The notes under the pieces are model-generated. The model did not search any database. It had not been told where the DNA came from and was given only the letters and a program-made list of their open reading frames with translations. Made by a program: the position numbers and the translations under genes. Below are positions 5,885 through 10,748 of a stretch of 21,855 bases of DNA, one piece after another. The DNA is taken from positions 1-21,855 of IMG/VR virus record IMGVR_UViG_3300042526_000881. One strand, written 5' to 3'. Origin of the DNA: a virus. Every line of letters starts with the position of its first letter. The stretch's first letter is position 1.

Positions 5885-7377
5885 CGTACGCCAGACTCAA
5901 CGGACGTCAACTCGGAGAGGAGACTAACTGCGGGCTCCCCGGTGTCTTCGTTGACGGCGGCAAGTCAGCCTACACGAAGAAGCTGGGTGAACGCCCCGGC
6001 GGTCTACAAATGATCGGAGTGCTTCAGCCCGGTGACACTGTCATCGCCACCGCAACTCACCGGCTGTTCCGCCGCATGGGTGACATGGTAGCGACGATGG
6101 AGCACTGGATTGACCGAGGCATCACTGTCGTCTTCACTGACTACCCGATGCTGTCAACAGATAATCCGAACGGCAAGGCCATGCTGCGGATCTTCGCGAT
6201 CATTGCCGAGATGAAGTCTGACCTCACTTCCGCCCGCGTGCGGGAGGCCCGAGCGATTGCCAAGGTCAAGCCAAAGACTCCGAAGGAGAACAAGCCCGTC
6301 GTACTGCCACAGGCCGAGATCCTGTCAAAGGATGTTGGCAGCATCATGCAGGCCATCTCCACCGAGCGGGACAAGAGTAAGTTCACATTCACCGGCAAGA
6401 TCCGAGCGTACATCCGAGTCTCCACCAAAGAGCAGACGGTTGAGCAACAGCGGGTCTGCATCATGAACATGCTGCCACAGGACATGCGTCATGCGGAGGT
6501 CGTATGGTACTCTGATGAGGGGGCCAGTGCATTCAAGACCAGCCTGCCAAAGCGGAAGGCAGGGGCCAAGCTAATGCAGGATCTGCAGCCTGGCGATATC
6601 GTACTGGCACTTCGACCTGACCGGCTGTTCCGATCCCTGCTGGACATGAGCAGGACGACCGAGTCTATCCACGCCAAGAACGCTTTCCTCATGACGATTG
6701 AGGGCGGTATCAAAACCGATACGACGTTCGGCAGGATGATGGTCAGCCTACTCAGTCTGCTTGCTGAGGTGGAGTCACAGGAGATCAGCCGGTCAACTCG
6801 TCAGGGCTTGCTAGTGGCCGTTGGCACATCGGCTAAGGCCAGGGCCGTCCGGATGCCGAAGTTCCTTCGAGGCGTGACTAGGCATCACCGACAGACTCAC
6901 TTCGACTTCCGGCAGTTCTTCACTGCCGAGGAAGTCATGAGCATGTACATCCAGTTGACCCTGACTGGGAAGAACTACAAGGACCGCCGGACAGCCTGCC
7001 GAGTGATCTCCAACAAGTGGCTCCGGAGGAAGGGGCTGCCCAGTGTGACTGGTGAGACCGGCGACACGATGTGCCGGTACAGGGCCAAACTGAAGGAGAT
7101 GCAGAAGCAGGAATTCTCTGAGCGTCGGGCCAAGGTGCTTGATGTGCTGGACAAGTACGAAGACCATCAGGACGTGATGTACCCGATCAATGTCACAACG
7201 GTGGCGTGGGTTGACCGGAGGCAGACGGAGTGGATGCGAGTCGCGAAGACAATCCCTGGCCGTCTGAAGGACAAAGAGGGATTGACGGCGATGGCGGCAG
7301 CGTGCCGTGGGCCAGAGAGCATTGTGGATTTGATGAGGAAGATCAACCGTCCTGCTGAACCAAAGGTATCCACTTAG
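5797..7377 (+). CDS. Serine recombinase with two tandem catalytic domains
   Basis: This 526-aa protein holds two resolvase-type catalytic domains in one chain. Domain 1 (about 1-155) has YARVST with R8 and S10, the same numbering as gamma-delta resolvase, then ERP (R66) and THRLFR (R89, R92). The usual Asp before Arg is His88, and the later AExE is AEMK. Domain 2 (about 200-345) has YIRVST (R207, S209), R253, PDRLFR (D275, R276, R279) and AEVES, so it looks intact. The last 170 residues are basic and helical, without the zinc ribbon or large recombinase domain of known serine integrases. The family cuts DNA through a 5'-phosphoserine and rejoins it. ATG 5797 is preferred (GGGG nine bases upstream); ATG 5782 is possible. 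It overlaps the methyltransferase gene by 88 bases. Confidence 0.85.
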   Translation: MSVYIYARVSTFEQHIHGFSVDNQVTSGLTYARLNGRQLGEETNCGLPGVFVDGGKSAYTKKLGERPGGLQMIGVLQPGDTVIATATHRLFRRMGDMVATMEHWIDRGITVVFTDYPMLSTDNPNGKAMLRIFAIIAEMKSDLTSARVREARAIAKVKPKTPKENKPVVLPQAEILSKDVGSIMQAISTERDKSKFTFTGKIRAYIRVSTKEQTVEQQRVCIMNMLPQDMRHAEVVWYSDEGASAFKTSLPKRKAGAKLMQDLQPGDIVLALRPDRLFRSLLDMSRTTESIHAKNAFLMTIEGGIKTDTTFGRMMVSLLSLLAEVESQEISRSTRQGLLVAVGTSAKARAVRMPKFLRGVTRHHRQTHFDFRQFFTAEEVMSMYIQLTLTGKNYKDRRTACRVISNKWLRRKGLPSVTGETGDTMCRYRAKLKEMQKQEFSERRAKVLDVLDKYEDHQDVMYPINVTTVAWVDRRQTEWMRVAKTIPGRLKDKEGLTAMAAACRGPESIVDLMRKINRPAEPKVST

Positions 7378-7585
7378 CAAGTTCTTCCCGTACGACGTAC
7401 AACCGACCCCCAATTCGAACCCCGGACAACCAGAGATGGCTGCCCGGGGTTTTTTTGTTTTTCAGCCCACGGGTAACCCACAGTCGAACAGTATCGTCGG
7501 TCACCTCAATGCCATACGTGGCGAGGATCGCAACCACCTCCTTCGCAGAGAGGTAAGGCTTCGATGCTTCAACTGAGGGGGCCAT
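7343..7585 (-). CDS. DUF1580-like helix-turn-helix protein, candidate excisionase
   Basis: This 80-aa protein has the pattern of DUF1580/MerR-like small DNA-binding proteins: YLSAKEVVAILATYG (recognition-type HTH start), TVRLWVTRGL, then a wing and GVRIGGRLYVVREELAKWI. I associate DUF1580 with Planctomycetes. Such short HTH-plus-wing proteins act as excisionases, recombination directionality factors or small regulators. It faces the tandem recombinase gene and overlaps its 3' end by 35 bases, so a partnership in excision or control of recombination is a fair inference. The recombinase terminator lies inside this coding sequence, where the opposite strand encodes TPGSHLWLSGV. The start at 7585 has a weak ribosome-binding site. 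A candidate promoter lies at 7627-7655. Confidence 0.78.
   Translation of the reverse strand: MAPSVEASKPYLSAKEVVAILATYGIEVTDDTVRLWVTRGLKNKKTPGSHLWLSGVRIGGRLYVVREELAKWIPLVQQDG
7418..7456 (+). terminator. Intrinsic terminator of the recombinase operon
   Basis: AACCCCGG (7418-7425) pairs with CCGGGGTT (7444-7451), with a minor CCA/TGG pairing inside the loop, followed by T7 (7450-7456). It lies 40 bases after the recombinase stop and falls entirely within the convergent DUF1580-like gene on the minus strand. Confidence 0.85.
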
Positions 7586-7619
7586 GCCGCAAATCCGAGA
7601 AAGATGATAAAACCGAAAG

Positions 7620-7668
7620 TGATAGATTTATAACAGTACAGGTATTGCAAGTCTAGCCTTGATAGATT
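7620..7668. repeat. Direct repeat TGATAGATT, two copies 40 bases apart
   Basis: TGATAGATT occurs at 7620-7628 and 7660-7668 in the gap between the DUF1580-like gene and the scaffold gene. Between them lies ATAACAGTAC (7630-7639), also present at 2504-2513. The two boxes overlap the -10 regions of the leftward and rightward candidate promoters, so they could be operators. Confidence 0.45.
7627..7655 (-). promoter_or_regulatory. Candidate promoter for the DUF1580-like gene
   Basis: On the minus strand, TAGACT (7650-7655; four of six) is followed by 17 bases and TATAAA (7627-7632). It points to the start at 7585, about 42 bases downstream. It overlaps the rightward candidate promoter. By-eye prediction. 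Confidence 0.4.
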
Positions 7669-7673
7669 CTCAT
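7645..7673 (+). promoter_or_regulatory. Candidate promoter for the structural operon
   Basis: TTGCAA at 7645-7650, a 17-base spacer and TCTCAT at 7668-7673, each four of six to consensus. It ends 38 bases before the scaffold start. A modest match, so an activator or phage-specific factor may be needed. It is the only intergenic gap near the beginning of the morphogenesis genes. Confidence 0.3.
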
Positions 7674-7711
7674 AGTTGGGAATAGTCCTCCCCCAGACAC
7701 AAGGAACCCCC

Positions 7712-8767
7712 ATGTCCTTCCCGAATCAAGTAATGCCAGCGATGCCGTCGTTTGCTGATCTCCAAGCCCAGATGAGTCAGCAGCCACCAAACACAATGAG
7801 TGCTCCGTCTGGGGGAGCCAATAGCCTTCCCGCTCCGGTGGCAACACCGGGCGGGCAAGGTTTTTCCCCTCCACCTACGCAGCCTGTCCCACAGCCCGCA
7901 CCAGTACCTGAGTCATACCTTTCTCAGCTTGAACGAGCAGGCAAGGTTCCAGCAGGTCAGTTCAGATCAGAACGAGAACTGATTGACGCACTGTACAGTA
8001 CCGCCGAAGACCTTGCAAACCGCGTTGAACAACGACCGCCCGAAACACCTGTCGCACCAGCTCCGACCGTAGTACCGTCAATCAACTCAGACGACCTGAA
8101 CAAAGCTGCGACGATGTTCCAGCAGCAGGGATGGTTGTCAATGAGTAACGGGCAGTGGGTTGCATCAAACCCGATTGCTCAGGGTGCGGCTCAACAGCTT
8201 AACACTTCGATGTTGGAGGCTCAGGCCCGGCAGGCAGAACTGTCAGACCCGTCAGCCTTCATCGCCAAGTACGGTAAGTCAGTCATTGAACAGGCTCTGA
8301 CCCCATTCCAGCAGAGACTCGCTGAGATGGAGACCCAGAACTATGCACTGCAGGCACGCCTTGCAGAGACAATTCCCCGTCCTGATAAACAGTGGGTCGA
8401 AGCCAACAAAGCCCATCTGTGGACGACCGATCAAGCCGGATCGCAGACGCCCACGCCAGCCGGGAAACTCTACGGTCAGGCATGGGACATGGCTCAACGG
8501 TCAGGGATGAATGACCTGAACCAGATTCACGAGTACGCCCTTCAGGTAGTCCAGCCTTACATCACACAGACACAACCTATTGCTCCTCAGCCCCAAGTGC
8601 CGTGGATGCAGCAGGTGCAGAATAGTCCCGGGTCAGATCCGAGCTTCACGTCGCCCGGATCTTCATTTAGTGCCCAAGTCCCGCCCAGCAGTATCGGCAT
8701 CCCTGTCGGTAACGATGGGTTCCCGCAGTTCAGTATGCTTCAGGCCATGGGTTCCCAGGGCCGCTAA
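7712..8767 (+). CDS. Probable capsid scaffold or head assembly protein
   Basis: This 351-aa protein lies directly upstream of the major capsid gene, the standard position of a scaffold. The first 80 residues are rich in Pro, Gln, Ser and Met and likely disordered. The middle (about 80-225) is helical and charged, including YGKSVIEQALTPFQQRLAEM, a probable coiled coil. The C-terminus returns to Pro/Gln/Ser-rich sequence with short hydrophobic patches (GFPQFSMLQAMGSQGR). This composition fits scaffolds, which line the prohead and leave or are cleaved before DNA packaging. No protease motif is seen. ATG 7712 is chosen because AAGGA at 7701-7705 is six bases upstream; the longer frame from TTG 7676 has no binding site. 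Identification is from context and composition. Confidence 0.65.
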   Translation: MSFPNQVMPAMPSFADLQAQMSQQPPNTMSAPSGGANSLPAPVATPGGQGFSPPPTQPVPQPAPVPESYLSQLERAGKVPAGQFRSERELIDALYSTAEDLANRVEQRPPETPVAPAPTVVPSINSDDLNKAATMFQQQGWLSMSNGQWVASNPIAQGAAQQLNTSMLEAQARQAELSDPSAFIAKYGKSVIEQALTPFQQRLAEMETQNYALQARLAETIPRPDKQWVEANKAHLWTTDQAGSQTPTPAGKLYGQAWDMAQRSGMNDLNQIHEYALQVVQPYITQTQPIAPQPQVPWMQQVQNSPGSDPSFTSPGSSFSAQVPPSSIGIPVGNDGFPQFSMLQAMGSQGR

Positions 8768-8781
8768 CACCGGAGTAAAAC

Positions 8782-9927
8782 ATGGCTCATAGTCTTGTAC
8801 CGTCCACGGTATCAGGTCACATCAACAGTGTCCGTGACCTGGCACCACGTTACTGGAAAGGTATTTCGGACCTCACCGTTCGAAACTTCCTGACCTTCTA
8901 CAACCTGCGGAAGTGGGGGTCCCTGACCTTCAACGCCCGCTCACACAGCCAGGTGTGGAACGCTCGCGTTAAGCAGCCAACCATTCTGCCAGCCGTGGAC
9001 AACCAGCCGATTGAGTTCGTGAACTGGGACACTGACATCCAGTACTACATCGGTATCAAGGGATACCGTGGATCTGACTTCCTGCCAGAGCAGGAATACC
9101 TGCAGGCTCAAGGTGCTCCGGAGCAGATCACCAATCGATACGAACGCAAGTCCAAAGAGATTGCTCAGGCAACTCAGGAACGCTTGTGTCACTCGTTCTG
9201 GAAAGACGGTAACGTCGCTGCCAATGCGTACGACTTCACCGGCATCAAGACCCCACTGAGCTATACAGCCGGCACGACCGGTGCTGCTGACTTGGTTGGC
9301 CAGCCTGATGGAACGTACGCAGGTCAGTCCTGTGTGCTCGGCAACCTTGGTGGATCATGGTCAAGCAACATGGCCACGAAGCCAAACGCTAACCTTGCAA
9401 AGGACTGGCCTTTCGGTCAAGGCTCAAGCGAGTACGACGGCACTAGCCCACTGATCGTGAACTACGCTGCTACTGGCTGGGGCACTGGTGCAACTGATTG
9501 GGCAACCAACGCAGTTGCTGCTACGAGCTATGCTCAGACAGCAATGCTGCACCGCGGTGGCCAGTCAATGGTTGGTGCCAAGACTCAGGTGGCAATGGCC
9601 TCTGAAATGTTCACCGACTTCAAAAACTCATTCCGGGAAAACAACCGTCAGATCATGCCGTTCACGGACGGTGACCTGGGCTATCCAGGTGAGACTCTGA
9701 TGGTCGACGGCATGGTCTACTCAATGGACTACGCAATCCCATCAGGTGAGGCCTACATGTACTTGCCACAGTACCTGGAAGCTTTCTTCCTGCACAATGA
9801 CATCTACGGTGTCATGGGTCCTGAGTACAGCATCCCACACGTTGGGTACCTGTACTACATCAGCACCTACGGGAACTTCAAGTTCCTGCCGAAGTACTTG
9901 TGCCGATTCGTGTCTGAGACTGCGTGA
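8782..9927 (+). CDS. Major capsid protein (probable HK97 fold)
   Basis: The 381-aa product follows the scaffold gene and has the size and composition of a phage major capsid protein. It has few cysteines, many aromatic residues, an N-terminal helical arm (VSGHINSVRDLAPRYWKGI), a Gly/Ala/Ser-rich central loop region (about 165-255), and a C-terminal part with a run of beta strands. The segment around 85-135 (DTDIQYYIGIKGYRGSDFL, then a helix with RYERKSKEIAQATQERL) recalls capsid proteins that bind DNA-filled heads as T-number hexamers, but I cannot place it in a named family. GGAG at 8772-8775 precedes ATG 8782. A stable hairpin follows the stop, as expected for a highly expressed gene. Confidence 0.75.
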   Translation: MAHSLVPSTVSGHINSVRDLAPRYWKGISDLTVRNFLTFYNLRKWGSLTFNARSHSQVWNARVKQPTILPAVDNQPIEFVNWDTDIQYYIGIKGYRGSDFLPEQEYLQAQGAPEQITNRYERKSKEIAQATQERLCHSFWKDGNVAANAYDFTGIKTPLSYTAGTTGAADLVGQPDGTYAGQSCVLGNLGGSWSSNMATKPNANLAKDWPFGQGSSEYDGTSPLIVNYAATGWGTGATDWATNAVAATSYAQTAMLHRGGQSMVGAKTQVAMASEMFTDFKNSFRENNRQIMPFTDGDLGYPGETLMVDGMVYSMDYAIPSGEAYMYLPQYLEAFFLHNDIYGVMGPEYSIPHVGYLYYISTYGNFKFLPKYLCRFVSETA

Positions 9928-9945
9928 TAACCCGAGGCCGCCCTT

Positions 9946-9989
9946 AGCCCGGCACTACGGTGCCGGGCTCCTCTCCTGAATCTTTTTTT
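9946..9989 (+). terminator. Stable UACG-loop hairpin after the capsid gene, weak terminator
   Basis: AGCCCGGCAC (9946-9955) pairs perfectly with GTGCCGGGCT (9960-9969) around the loop TACG. C(UACG)G belongs to the extra-stable UNCG tetraloops. The T7 run comes only at 9983-9989, 13 bases after the stem, so this may protect the capsid mRNA's 3' end or partly terminate. The next gene starts 17 bases later. Confidence 0.65.
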
Positions 9990-10006
9990 CCATTGAGGAT
10001 ACTAAT

Positions 10007-10531
10007 ATGACCGTTACAGTTCAGGCCCGGCTCGGGTCAATCGATGTGATCAAAGACGCGAACTCCCTTGGGCAGATCGCAATGTTTCAGGATCAGGACC
10101 AGACGTCCCCTGACTCACCCATCATCAACTCCGGCACGCCTGTTTACGCGGTTCTCGTGAAGAACGGTTTGGCGGGTGTGGTTACTCCAGGTCTTGGTTA
10201 CACCTACAAGTCCGGCAAGATCGGCAAAGAGGTCGGTGCCTTGTCCGGTATCAACGCCATCTGTGATGGAGTGGCCGACCCGTTCTACACAGGCACGATC
10301 CCAGTAGGATCGTACTTCTGGCTAATCATTCAGGGCCCGATCGATATCAAGATTGGTGCTGGCGACGTCACAGCTAACGCCGAAGTTCAGACACTGGCGA
10401 ACGGCCTCTTTGGCACGGGCACGGCTGGAACGAACCCAATCGGGCACGTCGGCAAGGCTGTCGAAGCTGCGGTGTCTGGTGCTTCTGCACGAGTCTACTT
10501 CCGCTCACCATTCGCAGCAGTCAAACCGTAA
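10007..10531 (+). CDS. Head decoration-like protein
   Basis: This 174-aa protein immediately follows the major capsid gene, the usual position for a head decoration or stabilising protein. The sequence is rich in Gly, Val, Ala and Thr, has little charge, and shows many short strands (TPVYAVLVKNG, GSYFWLIIQGPIDIKIGAG, ASARVYFRSPFA). A strand pattern ending in an 'I..GD..TA' turn is like small capsid-associated proteins such as the DUF2190 group; that resemblance is tentative. GAGGA lies eight bases before ATG 10007. The hairpin at 9946-9989 separates it from the capsid gene, which may lower or fine-tune its expression. It could also be a minor head protein of another kind. Confidence 0.6.
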   Translation: MTVTVQARLGSIDVIKDANSLGQIAMFQDQDQTSPDSPIINSGTPVYAVLVKNGLAGVVTPGLGYTYKSGKIGKEVGALSGINAICDGVADPFYTGTIPVGSYFWLIIQGPIDIKIGAGDVTANAEVQTLANGLFGTGTAGTNPIGHVGKAVEAAVSGASARVYFRSPFAAVKP

Positions 10532-10567
10532 TCCCAGCAATGGGTAAGAAAGGTGGTGATCCAGTCT

Positions 10568-10684
10568 ATGGCAGAACCAGAACCCCGTCCGGCACCGTCC
10601 GGCATTCACTCTCAATCGGCGGCTCAAACCGTCCATGCGGGCAATCCGATCCAAGTGGACCTTAAGCCAAACACCCAGCGGTGA
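10568..10684 (+). CDS. Possible 38-aa proline-rich peptide
   Basis: A short frame from ATG 10568 to TGA 10684 reads MAEPEPRPAPSGIHSQSA and continues to PIQVDLKPNTQR. AGGTGG at 10551-10556 could be its ribosome-binding site, although the 11-base spacing is long. It fills the gap between the decoration-like gene and the terminator at 10704. A second frame from ATG 10540 to TAA 10665 (41 aa, beginning MGKKGGDPVYGRTR) overlaps it and has no binding site. Only one is likely real, and the proline-rich frame looks more like small phage proteins. I do not recognise either. Confidence 0.4.
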   Translation: MAEPEPRPAPSGIHSQSAAQTVHAGNPIQVDLKPNTQR

Positions 10685-10703
10685 TGCTGGACTATGACTT
10701 CTA

Positions 10704-10735
10704 GGGCAGGCAGGTTAAACTTGCCTGCCCTTTTT
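10704..10735 (+). terminator. Intrinsic terminator between head genes and polyvalent gene
   Basis: GGGCAGGCA (10704-10712) pairs with TGCCTGCCC (10722-10730), followed by T5 at 10731-10735. The next start codon is only 13 bases away and its binding site (TGGAG) begins within five, so downstream expression needs readthrough. Confidence 0.85.
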
Positions 10736-10748
10736 CTTTGGAGCATCT

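Noticed and set aside
7586-7711. attP site
   Set aside because: No inverted-repeat core of serine integrase type could be seen; only short direct repeats and promoter boxes are present.
10540-10665. 41-aa frame from ATG 10540
   Set aside because: No ribosome-binding site, and it overlaps the more protein-like 38-aa frame; both remain uncertain.
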